This document shows, piece after piece, positions 12,300 to 23,674 of a DNA stretch of 64,000 nucleotides. This DNA comes from Gerris lacustris (lineage: Eukaryota > Arthropoda > Insecta > Hemiptera > Gerridae): NCBI GenBank assembly GCA_951217055.1, contig OX578286.1, forward strand, positions 2,363,508 through 2,427,507. The letters are read 5' to 3'. The notes beneath the pieces were generated by a model. The model was given only the letters and a program-made list of their open reading frames with translations. It was not told where the DNA came from and did not search any database. Position numbers and translations under genes: made by a program. Position 1 is the first letter of the stretch; each line of letters starts with the position of its first letter.

Positions 12300-12780
12300 T
12301 TATATTTACAAAAAATCGGCCAGAGACAACTCAGACAAACTTTCTCATTTATGAGTTCATAATTACTTAGCCCAGTGTTTTCCATTTATTAGTTTTCATA
12401 GCTACATTTAATTATTAATGAACATTTTATCAAAATTCATTATAAAAATAACTTCTCCTCGGTGGGGAATTGAACCCGGCTTCTCCCCGTCCGCGTTTAA
12501 ATTATTTGTCAGGAACTTGATTTTTACCGGGAAAACGGCTTATATAGTTATACGTATTTAAATAGACTACATTTTAGAATTTTTAATTAAAATCGTCGGA
12601 ACCGTTTTCGAGAAATTATTTTTTTTCACGTTTTCAGTTATTTTGGGAGGTAGCGCCCCCAAAATGGGCCTAGTTTTTTAGGCTCCACGCGTCTGCACAA
12701 ACAGACCTTTTTTAAAACCCACATTTTTGGACTCAGGGGACCTCAAAACGTGTATATTATCTCTTTATATGAGAAAGTAA
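12300..12780 (+). repeat. rep-A dispersed element, internally deleted
   Basis: Starts near CCAGAGACAACTCAGACAAA and ends TATATGAGAAAGTAAAG. Lacks about 100 bp of the central part present at 16950-17060. Keeps the tRNA-like phrase GGGAATTGAACCCGG. Confidence 0.65.
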
Positions 12781-13460
12781 AGAAACAAAAAATATTTGTG
12801 TGGCTGCTCATTTACAATTAGTTGCTCCAATACAGCAAACTAATCAATAGAAAAATTACAATTATTATCAATTAAAATAATACTAAATACTAAAAACTAA
12901 ATAAGTAAAACTTAACAAACATCATATCAATTTTGAAATTAACAATTTCAATAACAATTTTTTTTTATGTAATTTGTAAGAAACGGAAATAAAAAATTGA
13001 AAAGAATTGAATTGAAACACACAATAAAATCATTAACTTTGAACAAGTAATTAAAAGAAAAATCACCTAATTCTGAATTCCAAATCAATTTATACCTTAC
13101 AGAAAGATATTTTATTCATAATAATAATTTTTAGATATGGTTTTCCATAATCCCTATACAGTCTAAAACAAATATCTACTGTAATTTGACTAATAACAAA
13201 AAATATATGTATAATAATGAAAATTGAAAAAAAAAAAAAAAATAATAATAATTTAATAATAATGTTAACTGTCTAACATCTAAGCAGTAAATAATCTTTT
13301 TTATTTGGAAGATTCCGAATAATAATGTACAACAGAAAATTATTTTACAAATGTTATTTAAAGATACAAAAAAAAAAAATAATGAAAAGCAATAATCATA
13401 TTTCATTTTTTTTAATTAGTAACCAATTTATGTTAATATAAACACCCTAGCACGCGCACA
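12781..13460. other. no gene seen
   Basis: Very AT-rich with A/T runs. The ORF on the minus strand at 13176-13406 is low-complexity Phe/Leu/Tyr and is not supported. Confidence 0.4.

Positions 13461-13526
<66 letters not shown>
13461..13526. repeat. (AT)n microsatellite
   Basis: Pure AT dinucleotide run following GTATAT. Confidence 0.97.
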
Positions 13527-13530
<4 letters not shown>

Positions 13531-13730
13531 TGGTTATAATCGTGAATTGAATTAATAAATTTTGTTGTATCCTTTTGTTAAAATATATTAAACATAATTT
13601 AGTTGAATAAGATTATTAAATTAGATTTCTTTTTAATTTCTTCTCTAATTGGTATTATTTTAATCAACAAATAACAACTTATTAAATTTGTTGAAACACT
13701 TTAATTAAATATCAGCTGTCATTAATAATC

Positions 13731-13735
13731 TGGAT

Positions 13736-13766
<31 letters not shown>

Positions 13767-13790
13767 TTATTGTATATATATATATATGTA
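13731..13790. repeat. interrupted (AT)n microsatellite
   Basis: Several short TATATA blocks separated by CATATATTATTG and flanked by GTGTGTG. Confidence 0.9.
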
Positions 13791-13861
13791 CGTGTGTGTG
13801 TAATGAAGAATAGGTGTTAGCACAATGCGTGAAACCATCCAATAAATTATAGTTTTATATT

Positions 13862-14036
<175 letters not shown>

Positions 14037-14179
14037 ATTTAGGCGTGGTACTTTTTCAATTTAAAAGAAGAATTTACTATTTTTTTGTTTGATGTTTTCA
14101 GATGTTATGAGTGCCAAAGAACATGCAATTTCTCGACTAGAAGAGCTTCAGCAATTCTCAAAATTTTATGTAATTGTAA

Positions 14180-14400
14180 CAGCGGATGCCAATTCAAAAA
14201 TTTCTCTAAACTTTATGCTTTCGAGATTGCTAAATCCTAATCTGAAGTTTAAATGTTTCCTTTACGTACAGTTTTCCCGGAAAGTTAAAAACAGTAAGGT
14301 CAGCAGAAAATTTTAAGTATTTTTTTTAAACGCCCAATTCGCGTGGGCGAAACATTTGGTTGAAACCCCCAAATCACAATTTTTCCGAAACAAATTAGAC
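14180..14400 (+). repeat. rep-J fragment
   Basis: Diverged copy of the 7470-7645 arm: TTTCGAGATTGCTAAATCCT, GTACAGTTTTCCCGG, CCCCCAAATCACAATTTTTC. Followed by a rep-B tail (14405-14490). Confidence 0.6.
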
Positions 14401-14507
14401 TATTGGCTAAAAGCAAAAAATCAATTTTTAAAAGCATAAAATCAATAAAGTACGTGATAGGATGCGATGAAGCTATGTGCCACACCAATTGGCAGACTAT
14501 AATACCT

Positions 14508-15308
14508 GAATTAAAGCAAAAATTAAAGAGCGCGAACGGTTGAAATTAGTTGTGTGCATCTGCGGTACATCCCAAATTTCATAAAAATCAGTTGAGTACT
14601 TTTGAAGATATACGTGAAATGAAATGTATGTTTGTGTTCATGTTGAAGAGAAACAAATGGGCGCAGTAAATTGAAAATTACATGGGACCAACAATGAGCT
14701 AATTATGACCTACCATACAAATGTTATTAAAATCGGACGTGTAGTTTTTAAGATATGTTGGTTCGCAAAAAAATTAAGTGACAGACGGATCAATACACCG
14801 ACAGACAAACCCGGAACTAAATATAGTCCCTAATATCTTAAGGCTCTACCGCCCTTTGAGGTTAGAAAAAACAGTAAAATTAAAATTGTATTGGTTCTAA
14901 GCAAGATATCAAAAATCTAAGTACATGCTTCATTCCCAATTTTAATTCTGCCCACTTTGAGCCCTATTTCAACTTCCTATGATAAATAGTTCAGGCGCCA
15001 TTTCAATACAACCATAAAACTTGTTGTATTGAAATGGTTGTAGTATTTATTGTAATAGGGAGTTGAAATAGGGCTCAAATTGTGCAGAATTAAAATTAGG
15101 AATGAAGCCTGTACTTAGATTTCTGATATCTTGCTTAGAACCAATAAAATCTCCATTTTAATTATTTTTCTAACCTCAAAGGGTGGTAGAGCCTTAAATG
15201 GGTTTCTGTCTTGGAATTTTTGAAATCGGATACATTTAATATTTTCTTTCTTCAGTACTATCTCATAGCTTCCGTTACCTTCAGTAAGCTTGCGAGCAAT
15301 ATACAAAC
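14508..15308 (-). repeat. rep-B copy, inverted and split by a MITE
   Basis: Outer parts (14508-14841 and 15194-15308) rejoin into a continuous rep-B sequence when the 14842-15193 insertion is removed. Compare CCTGATGTCTTAAACGG at 4591-4607, which is the same site unoccupied. Confidence 0.75.
14842..15193. mobile_element. piggyBac-like foldback MITE with TTAA duplication
   Basis: Terminal inverted repeats begin GGCTCTACCGCCCTTTGAGG and end CCTCAAAGGGTGGTAGAGCC. The inverted similarity extends for about 150 bp per arm (TTGGTTCTAAGCAAGATATC inside the left arm, GATATCTTGCTTAGAACCAA in the right). It is flanked on both sides by TTAA (14838-14841 and 15194-15197), and the host rep-B family has a single TTAA there. 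TTAA duplication is the hallmark of piggyBac insertion. No ORF, hence non-autonomous. Confidence 0.85.
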
Positions 15309-15411
15309 ATTTATTTTGTATTTCAATAAATTAATTTGCAAGAGTACAACCCATCCCTAACTACTTACTGAGTTGGACTTACCATTTAAGTAATGTAATT
15401 GCCGCACAATT

Positions 15412-15968
15412 TATATTGCTTCCGAGCTTACCGAAGGTAACGGAAGCATTGTGTTCACTTTTGAGAACGAAAAACATTTATGCCTCCGATTTTAAAAATT
15501 CCAAGACAGTTATCCGTTTCAGACATCAGGGAACATTATTGGTGTCAGTCTGTCTGTCTGTCGGTCTGTGTGTCCGAGAATTATGAAACGTGCGACGATA
15601 ACTTGAGTAAATGTCGACCGATTTTGATAAAATTTGGTAGACATGTTCATTTTGCCAATGCCTAGGACGAGTTCGTTGGACAACGTTATCCGTCCAAGCG
15701 TTCACGAGCAACGCTTGCGTAAACGTGAACTTCAAATTTAAAATTGGAATTTTAGGTCGGGAAAAAATCGAACTTAATCTATTCAATGAGACAATAATTT
15801 TTTTTTTCAAATACAATTTATTAGTAAAACCAACAGCGACACCGCTATGAAGTGTTAAAGATCGCTAAAACTATTAATAGTTTTTACACAATAAACAATA
15901 TAACAATAATGTGAATGTCAATATAACAATAAAGTACATGATAGGGTGTGCCGCACTAATTGGCAGTC
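15412..15968 (+). repeat. rep-B head and tail around a rep-I segment
   Basis: Head CTTCCGAGCTTACCGAAGGT at 15420 and tail GTGTGCCGCACTAATTGGCA near 15950 belong to rep-B. The middle (15545-15870: GACGATAACTTGAGTAAATG, GTTCGTTGGACAACG, CAACAGCGACACCGCTATGA) belongs to a different family also present at 33540-33820. This is either a chimeric family or an insertion whose borders I cannot resolve. Confidence 0.6.
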
Positions 15969-16567
15969 TATTTTTCGTCTATTTTGTCATTCAAAGTTTC
16001 TGTACAACTTTCATTGTTTACACAAAATGTTGTTTCTCAAGTTCTATTGATTCTTGTTAACCCTTTTGAGGTGAGCTTATCGTAAATATCTGTGTTATCT
16101 CCAAACCACAGTGATAGTGGGGGAAGGAAGTCCGCTTCGGAATATCAAAGTACCAGGGAAAGGGGTTAGAATGTCCGAACATTACGGCCCCCGACTACCT
16201 TCATGTCGGTTAATGTCACGCGTTGTGACACCTCTTTCCTCCTACCCCTTCCACATGGGGGATGTTAACAATAGAAATATGATTATGTTTGAAGATATGT
16301 AACAAGTCTATGTTAAGTTTGTTTGCACATACTAACCGTATTGTTATTAAAATCACAAGAGAAAAGGGGTAGAACCATGTGAGTCACACCCTTGGAAAGT
16401 TTCAAATCATTGTCGCTTTCAGGCTTCGATTTGAAGTTCCATGGATTCCCAAAACCCACTGGTTCCTTGTTAACCATATCAAGAACCGTTATTTGGGCTC
16501 GATATCGATTCATATTCTTTTAATTTTAATATAAACAGTTTAATATTAATTCTCACCAGTTTGTACT
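15969..16567. other. unassigned, relatively GC-rich non-repeat segment
   Basis: 16080-16260 and 16370-16510 are GC-richer than neighbouring DNA and contain ORFs of 63 codons (+) and 66 codons (-). Neither product resembles a family I know, and no splice pattern or conserved motif supports them. They may be eroded mobile-element or gene fragments. Confidence 0.3.
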
Positions 16568-16620
16568 TCCGACCTTACCGAAGGTAACAGCAGCTATGTG
16601 TTCGTTCTGAAGAGCGAAAA

Positions 16621-17228
16621 AATCGGTCCGAGACAACTCAGACAAACTTTCTCATATACGAGTTCATAAATTAGTCAGTGTTTTCCATTTATTAGCTTTC
16701 GTATGTCCATTTAATTATTATTGAGCATTTCATCAAAATTTATCATAAAAATAACTTCTCCCGGGCGGAGAATCGAACCCGGGCTCTCTCGGTCCGCGTT
16801 TGAAGATTTTTTCTCAGGAACTAGATTTTTCCCGGGAAAACGGCTTATATCGTTGGATTCGTTTTTAAATGGACTACATTTTAGAATTTTTTAATCAAAA
16901 TCGTCGGGACCGTTTTCGAGAAATAATTTTTTTTCTCGTTTTGTCAGAGTTTTTGGGGGGTAGCGCCCCTAAATTTGGAGCTAAAATTAATTTCTCGATT
17001 TCGCCTCGGAATATGATTTTTCTGAACATGTATGCCATGATTTCGTCAAAATCGGCCCAGTAGTTTAGGCTCCAGGCGTCTGCACTGACAGACGACAGAC
17101 GACGGACAGACATGTTTTAAAAGCCACTTTTTTGGACTTAGGAGACCTCAAAACGTGTAAATCCATCAAAATCTCAAAATCGAATTTTTGCGCCATCACA
17201 ATACTTTCTCTTTATATGAGAAAGTAAA
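16621..17228 (+). mobile_element. rep-A, full-length copy
   Basis: Most complete rep-A copy. It begins near GGTCCGAGACAACTCAGACA/ACTTTCTCATATA and ends TATATGAGAAAGT. It includes the tRNA-like phrase GAGAATCGAACCCGGGCTC and the 'gccaaaatcggcccagtag' tail-like phrase typical of insect retroposed repeats. A rep-B head (16568-16620) abuts the left end. Confidence 0.65.
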
Positions 17229-17765
17229 AAATGTATGTCTCTGATTTAAAAAATTTCAAGATAAATATCCGTTTCAGACACCTGGAAACATTTTTGGTTC
17301 CGCTTCTGTATATCGGTCTGTCGTTCTGTTTGTCGCTCAATTTTTGAGAACCAACATATCTTAAAAACTGATCGTACGATTTTAATGAAATTTGGGTGGT
17401 TGTTCATAATTAGCCCATTGTTAGTTCCAGATATGTTTCAACCTTCTGGGCTTTTTTTTTGTCTTCCAAATGTGCCCAAACATCCATTTATTTTCCCCCG
17501 TAGCTTTAAAAGTGCTTATCTGATTTTTATGAAATTTGGATGGTTTATCGAAAATAGCCCCAGATTAGTTTCAAACGTCTTCGCTCTTCAAAGTTTGTTA
17601 TATCGATTTAATTCATGTAAAACAAATCAAAATAGTTTTGACATTCATTAATCAACGGGGCAAATTAAATAAATTAGGCAAAAATGGTAGTAAAAGCGTA
17701 AAATTATTAAAATTAACGAAATAAAACATATGAACCACACTAATTGGCAGACTATTTCATTTATA
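17229..17765 (+). repeat. rep-B dispersed element
   Basis: Runs from the 'tgtctctgatttaaaaaatttc' region through 'gatttttatgaaatttggatgg' to CACACTAATTGGCAG. Non-coding. Confidence 0.7.
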
Positions 17766-17840
17766 TGATAAAACTGCTGAACAAAATTTTTATCCATTTC
17801 TTGTATGTCCTTCTCTTCATTTTTACTATTCCTCACACTA

Positions 17841-18455
17841 CCTATAGTAGGAAAAGTACTGTTTTCACCAAAAAATTTTGTTTTCGAGATTTCAACGGAA
17901 TTATCCGTTTTGGGTGTTTTTAAGACCTCCTAAGTGGTTTTCAGCATGACGTCTGTATGTATGTATGTATGTGTGTTATCATCGTAGAGCCCAAGGTATT
18001 TAACCTAGAGATTTGAAACTTGGCAGAAAAATCAGTCCTTACCTGTAGTGGTGCCGCCCGGAAAATAAAAATGTTTTCCGCCATCTTGAACCCAGTTTAC
18101 TGAGTCAGCAAACATTTAAAAAAATCGTTAAAAAATCGGCTCGAATGTACCTCTCTGTATGACAAACAAGCCCACTAAATTTCATTTTGATATTGGCCGC
18201 CATTTTGAAGTTATCAATTTTTGAATTTTTAAATTTTGACGGTTAATAATACCGAAAGTATAAATAGGTTTTTGACATATAGCATATCTTTGGAGCCGGA
18301 AAAAATTAAGGAACAAATATAGAAAAAACGATAAAGTTTCATTAATTAGTTTAAAAGTTATAAGCGAATATAATTATTTTTATTAATGCGATAAGTTTGT
18401 TTACATCTGTCAAATTGCCGCCAAACTTCAAATAATTAAATAAAATATAGCTATT
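17841..18455 (+). repeat. rep-C dispersed element
   Basis: Begins CACCTATAGTAGGAAAAGTA and contains a (GTAT)n patch, CATCGTAGAGCCCAAGG, GTGGTGCCGCCCGGAAAAT and GACGGTTAATAAT. The same family is inverted at 38515-39228 and 41875-42475. Non-coding. Confidence 0.7.
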
Positions 18456-18496
18456 AAAAATAATGTTATTTTTGAAGAATGATAATAAATCAGTTA

Positions 18497-18546
18497 GTTC
18501 AGAACGGTCACCCATCCAAGTACTGACCACGTCCTATGCTGCTTCC
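18497..18546 (-). other. 5S-rRNA-like fragment (5S-derived SINE or pseudogene)
   Basis: The reverse complement reads AAGCAGCATAGGACGTGGTC then AGTACTTGGATGGGTGACCG, which matches the central conserved part of eukaryotic 5S rRNA. The remainder of a 5S gene is not present. It lies just downstream of a rep-C copy and just before GAGGTACCCCGTACCCG, which also borders rep-C at 38955-38975. It may therefore be part of a 5S-headed SINE or of rep-C itself. Confidence 0.6.
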
Positions 18547-19130
18547 TCCTGCTGCGAAGCAGCAAGAGAGGCCACTTTAGTGGCCTCTGAAGTGAAGAAA
18601 AGTTCCGAGGTACCCCGTACCCGATTTTTTTTATTCATTTCATGTATATCCTCTTCTTCATATTTTTATCAATTTCTTGCATATCTTTCTCTTAATGTGT
18701 TTGTCCATTTCTTGTTTATCCTTCTCTTCACGTTTTTACCCATTTCTTTTACATTCTCCTCTTCAGGTTTTTTTTCCGTTGACTACAAAACTTACGTTGG
18801 TAAATATATTCATTATAAACAAGTGAAAAAAAGAACTTCTTTTTCAAAACATTTTAACATATTTAGATTTGTCCAAAAATAAGGAGAAAAGAAACAGCTT
18901 GTTTTTTTTTCCAAACTCATGATGATTTTATTCAAAAAAAGTATAACAAAGTAGGTAATATAAAAAGGGCTTTTGATAACGACCTAGACAAGGACAACCG
19001 GTTAAAAACTTGATCAAAAGTACAAAGAATACTTATTTTGAACGAAGGGAGATTTCAATACCAAATCCAAACCAGTATTGTAACTTTTTCGAACAAGCTT
19101 TTAGGGAGTGAAATAAATATTAGAATTCTA

Positions 19131-19132
<2 letters not shown>
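18547..19132. other. no gene seen; C/T-rich stretch
   Basis: 18630-18780 has four loose repeats of 'catttcttgtatatccttctcttca'-like sequence. The 139-codon ORF spanning it (from 18463) is low-complexity Ser/Phe/Leu and overlaps the 5S-like piece, so I do not support it as a gene. Confidence 0.4.
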
Positions 19133-19229
<97 letters not shown>

Positions 19230-19231
19230 CA
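19133..19231. repeat. (AT)n microsatellite
   Basis: About 95 bp of AT dinucleotide bounded by an inverted ATTCTAATTTATAT / ATATAAATTAGAAT pair. Confidence 0.97.
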
Positions 19232-19605
19232 TATAAATTAGAATGTAAGTAAAAAGGGGTGATACAAGAACCCTTAAGGGTTTTTCATGGTCAATCCAAC
19301 AATAGATTCCTTTTTTTTCTTTAAAAAATGCTTTTGATAAAAGATAAAGGTTTTCTGGTTAGGGGTGTAATTTCATTTCCTTCCTGTTAAAAAAAGATCT
19401 TTGAATCGTGAGGTTGTCTTCAGTCTGTTGATGGCTCCTTTTGTCCGCTGGTGACAATGGGTTGAGGGGTACTTGTACCATGTACACCATGTCCTTGATG
19501 CAATGGGTTCTTGTAAGATTGAAAGTTTGCCAAGTTTTATTTCTTTGTAACCCTTTTTTAACATTTTTGTTTTTTTATTTTGCTAAACTAAAAAAATTAA
19601 CATTT
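19232..19605. other. no gene seen
   Basis: No recognisable feature. Overlapping antisense ORFs of about 62 codons have no recognisable similarity. Confidence 0.35.
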
Positions 19606-20051
19606 TGCTTCCGAGCTTACCGAAGGTAACGGAAGCACCTCTAAGCAGCGATGTAAACGAGTGCAGTTAGCTCCAACCTTTTTCTATTCTCCTAGTACAG
19701 TGTACAGCGTTTTAGAATCGCTTGGGGAGGGGACGCCCTAGTGACAGCGGTACCAAGCGCGGTAGTGGGAGGCACTATCCTTACCAAGAGCGGACAGACT
19801 CGATTGAACACCTATACCTTCCTAAACCTTGATCCTATATATTCCCCATTCGTGTAATGTGCCATAGCCAAAACATAAAAATGTCAAAATGTTTTAGGTC
19901 TCCGATTTAAAAAATTCCAAGACGTTTCAGACATCAGGGAACATTTTGGTTCCATATCTTCCTGTCTGTCTGTCACTCAATTTTTTCGAACATACATATC
20001 TTATAAACTACTGATCAAATTTTATTGAAATTTAACTGGCAGGTCGTATAA

Positions 20052-20525
20052 AGCTGGGTTTACACGATGCAAGTATACTTGACCAAGTCTGTTTTGACTT
20101 TACTTTATTTTAATCTTGTAAACAGTGTATTAAAGTCAATCTGGACATCCAAGATGAGTTGGATGGGTTCTATCTGAGTAGACATAATGAAAACAAAAAT
20201 GGAGCCCACCTGACAAATTATGAGAACGAGCAGTCAAGATATGACAGATGTGAGGATGAGCTATGGGTTTTGTTCACCAGAAGGTGATATATCACCACTG
20301 ATTTAAAACTTAATAAGTACAATTTAAATGGAAAGTTCTAGAGAGAAAAACATTTCACACAATCTATCTTAACTTCTTCTTTATAGTGTATCATAGCTCC
20401 ACTACTTGGACCAAGTATACTTTGATCGTGTAAACCTTACTTCAAAGTTCCACAAAACACTTGGACCCAGTGGATTTGATCAAAGTGACTTGGACCAAGT
20501 ATACTTAAATCGTGTAAACCAGGCT
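20052..20525. mobile_element. Harbinger-like MITE with TAA duplication
   Basis: Ends AGCTGGGTTTACACGAT and, inverted, AGCCTGGTTTACACGAT. Similarity continues into AAGTATACTTG and CCAAGTC, giving about 38-bp imperfect terminal inverted repeats. It is flanked by TAA at 20049-20051 and 20526-20528 and sits inside rep-B. A 3-bp TAA/TTA duplication is characteristic of PIF/Harbinger elements. No transposase, so non-autonomous. Confidence 0.75.
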
Positions 20526-20532
20526 TAATTAG

Positions 20533-20918
20533 TCCATTGTCCACCTCTAACCGCCTCTAACCACCTCTTACCACCTCTAACCACCTCTAGCCACTTCTAA
20601 CCACCTCATTACCACCTCTAACCACCTCATTACCACCTCTAACCACCTCTTAACCACCTCTAACTACCTCTAACTACCTCTAACCACCTCTAACCACCTC
20701 TAACTACATCTAACCACCTCTAACTACCACTAACCACCTCTAACAACTTCTAACGACCCCTAACTACCACTAACCACCTCTAACAACCTCTAACCACCCC
20801 TAAACATCTCTAACCACCTCTAACTTCCTCTAACCACCTCTAACTACCTCTAACCACCCCTAACTACCTCTAACCACCTCTAACCACCTCTAACTACCTC
20901 TAACCACCTCTAACCATC
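20533..20918 (-). repeat. 10-bp minisatellite array, TAACCACCTC orientation
   Basis: About 38 imperfect units of TAACCACCTC. It replaces a short stretch of the rep-B consensus right after CCATTGT. The unit is the complement of arrays at 21938, 30080, 44040 and 46670. Confidence 0.95.
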
Positions 20919-21262
20919 AGTCCTCTACGCTTTTTTGTTCCTCTTCCACATGAGCTGTTTGTTGAAAGTAGCCTGCAGATGGCCCCAGATTAATTTTAAC
21001 TGTTTGGGGTCCTTAAATTTTGCTAAATTGATATTTTAACTAACGTAAAAATTCAATACAATTTTGATAGTTTTAAAAAACGTGGTAAATTAAATAAATT
21101 TGACATTTATAGGTTTTAATAGTATAAAATCCTTAAAGCATACAAAATAGAAAGCGAGGAAGCTATGATCCACACTAATTGGCAGAGTATTTTTACTCTT
21201 TCGTAGTTTGTTCTTTAGAACGACATACCTTCCGTTAGCTTCAGTAAGCTCGAAAGCAAAAT

Positions 21263-21850
21263 TGAAAATTGCTTCAAGATTTGAAAAAAAAAATTGTACT
21301 CTAGTTTTGATGGGTTTTACCATGGTATAGGGGAGGCAAGTTTTGTAAGTAAAAGGTGTATACATATATAAAACATATAGTTTATAATAGTATGTACCCT
21401 TCTTCAAAAAATGTTAAGATTTAACTCTTAGAAAATTGTTTAATAGAAGTATAAAAAATGTGAGGGGTGAATTTATAGAAACATGTGATGTTAAAGAGTT
21501 ACCCCTTACCTTTCTATAATGTTCATATCGTTACCTGATTATAATATGGAAGATATCCTTTGTGGATTAACCCCCCTCGCAATACCTTTTTTCAAAATAA
21601 TTTAGTATGGTGTAACAGGTGGCTGTTTTGTGACGCACACTTGAAGCTTCTCTCGTCTATTTTACAGTTGGCTTTGTGTGTGGAGGCATCACTGTCAGAC
21701 AGATGAGAAACCCATTCGGTCGTGCTTTATCCTTATTAACAGAATAAACTCTCCAACAACCACCTGGTAAATTGCACAAAGATTGAGTGAAACGTCATAA
21801 CAATTGTTCGGGTTTATTTTTCCGATAGCAATTGTAATTTTGTGAAGAAT
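21263..21850. other. no gene seen
   Basis: Mixed sequence. 21600-21790 is somewhat GC-richer but has no supported ORF. Confidence 0.35.
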
Positions 21851-23232
21851 TTCCATCGTTTCAAAGTGTTTATTTCGAAGCAGTAATATAATGACAAAAT
21901 ACAGTTTATTACTTATGTCTTCTATTATTAAAAAAGTGGTTAGAGGTGGTTAGAGATGGTTAGGGATGGTTAGAGGTGGTTAGAGGTAGTTAGAGGTGAC
22001 TAGAGGTGGTTAGAGGTAGTTAGAGGTGACTAGAGGCGGTTAGAGGTAGTTAGAGGTGACTAGAGGTGGTTAGAGGTAGTTAGAGGTGACTAGAGGTGGT
22101 TAGAGGTAGTTAGAGGTAACTAGAGGCGGTTAGAGGTAGTTAGAGGTGACTAGAGGTGGTTAGAGGTAGTTAGAGGTGACTAGAGGTGGTTAGAGGTAGT
22201 TAGAGGTGACTAGAGGTGGTTAGAGGTAGTTAGAGGTGACTAGAGATGGTTAGAGGTAGTTAGAGGTGACTAGAGGTGGTTAGAGGTAGTTAGAGGTGAC
22301 TAGAGGTGGTTTGAGGTAGTTAGAGGTGACTAGAGGTGGTTAGAGGTGGTTAGAGGTGGTTAGAGGTGGTTAGAGGTGGTTAGAGGTGGTTAGAGGTAGT
22401 TAGAGGTGACTAGAGGTGGTTAGAGGTAGTTAGAGGTGACTAGAGGTGGTTAGAGGTAGTTAGAGGTGACTAGAGATGGTTAGAGGTAGTTAGAGGTGAC
22501 TAGAGGTGGTTCCATCGTTTCAAAGTGTTTATTTCGAAGCAGTAATATAATGACAAAATACAGTTTATTACTTATGTCTTCTATTATTAAAAAAGTGGTT
22601 AGAGGTGGTTAGAGATGGTTAGGGATGGTTAGAGGTGGTTAGAGGTAGTTAGAGGTGACTAGAGGTGGTTAGAGGTAGTTAGAGGTGACTAGAGGCGGTT
22701 AGAGGTAGTTAGAGGTGACTAGAGGTGGTTAGAGGTAGTTAGAGGTGACTAGAGGTGGTTAGAGGTAGTTAGAGGTAACTAGAGGCGGTTAGAGGTAGTT
22801 AGAGGTGACTAGAGGTGGTTAGAGGTAGTTAGAGGTGACTAGAGGTGGTTAGAGGTAGTTAGAGGTGACTAGAGGTGGTTAGAGGTAGTTAGAGGTGACT
22901 AGAGATGGTTAGAGGTAGTTAGAGGTGACTAGAGGTGGTTAGAGGTAGTTAGAGGTGACTAGAGGTGGTTTGAGGTAGTTAGAGGTGACTAGAGGTGGTT
23001 AGAGGTGGTTAGAGGTGGTTAGAGGTGGTTAGAGGTGGTTAGAGGTGGTTAGAGGTAGTTAGAGGTGACTAGAGGTGGTTAGAGGTAGTTAGAGGTGACT
23101 AGAGGTGGTTAGAGGTAGTTAGAGGTGACTAGAGATGGTTAGAGGTAGTTAGAGGTGACTAGAGGTGGTTAGAGGTAGTTAGAGGTGACTAGAGGTGGTT
23201 TGAGGTAGTTAGAGGTGACTAGAGGTAGTTAG
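21851..23232 (+). repeat. 10/30-bp minisatellite within a 659-bp tandem duplication
   Basis: Units of TTAGAGGTGG vary as TTAGAGGTAG, TTAGAGGTGA, CTAGAGGTGG and form a 30-bp higher-order period. The block starting TTCCATCGTTTCAAAGTG (about 87 bp of non-repeat sequence plus array) occurs at 21851 and again at 22510, 659 bp later, with the same pattern of array variants. The segment including its array was therefore duplicated as one unit. Confidence 0.95.
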
Positions 23233-23674
23233 CACTGGTGGTTAATATCGTATTTGTATGTATCACAATATTCTACCTGATAGTCTACCTCCACTTTGTA
23301 TTGTTAGTTTATGTCATAAAGCTGATAAATTTGTATGCTAATACTTAACACTGAAGATGATATAAAATGTATACATGTTTGTTAATAATTAATATAAATT
23401 TATTGTGGCAATATTGTGGTGTTACTTTCTATTAACCTCTCTAGTCATAATTATGATGTGGTACCACAAAGTATCTGTTAAAATAACTAATTATTTATTA
23501 CAATAATCAATATAGACAAAGTGCATATCAGAAGCTTTAGCAGACATTTTCTTGAAAAGAGTTTGTTGTGGAACATCTTATACATTCAATTTGCATTAAT
23601 GTTTTTAATTAATTTATGTTTAAAACGTGTATTGTAACTAAGTATAATTTAAGTAGTAATTCTCTGACTTAAAT
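23233..23674. other. no gene seen
   Basis: AT-rich. ACACTGAAGATGATATAAAA at 23351 is a relic of the CTGAAGATG...GAAA motif discussed in findings. Confidence 0.35.

Larger units (their letters stand above)
19608..21186 (+). repeat. rep-B copy interrupted by a MITE and a minisatellite
   Basis: Head GAGCTTACCGAAGGTAACGG at 19614 and tail CCACACTAATTGGCAG at 21171-21186. About 110 bp after the head there is non-family sequence (19680-19890). The family then resumes, is broken by the element 20052-20525 and the array 20533-20918, and continues with TTGTTCCTCTTCCACATGAG. A rep-B head follows inverted at about 21200-21262. Confidence 0.65.

Noticed and set aside
16111..16513. ORFs of 63 (+) and 66 (-) codons in a GC-richer stretch
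   Set aside because: No recognisable similarity and opposite strands; kept only as an unassigned segment.
18463..18882. 139-codon plus-strand ORF
   Set aside because: Low-complexity Ser/Phe content, overlaps a 5S-like fragment in antisense and a degenerate C/T repeat.
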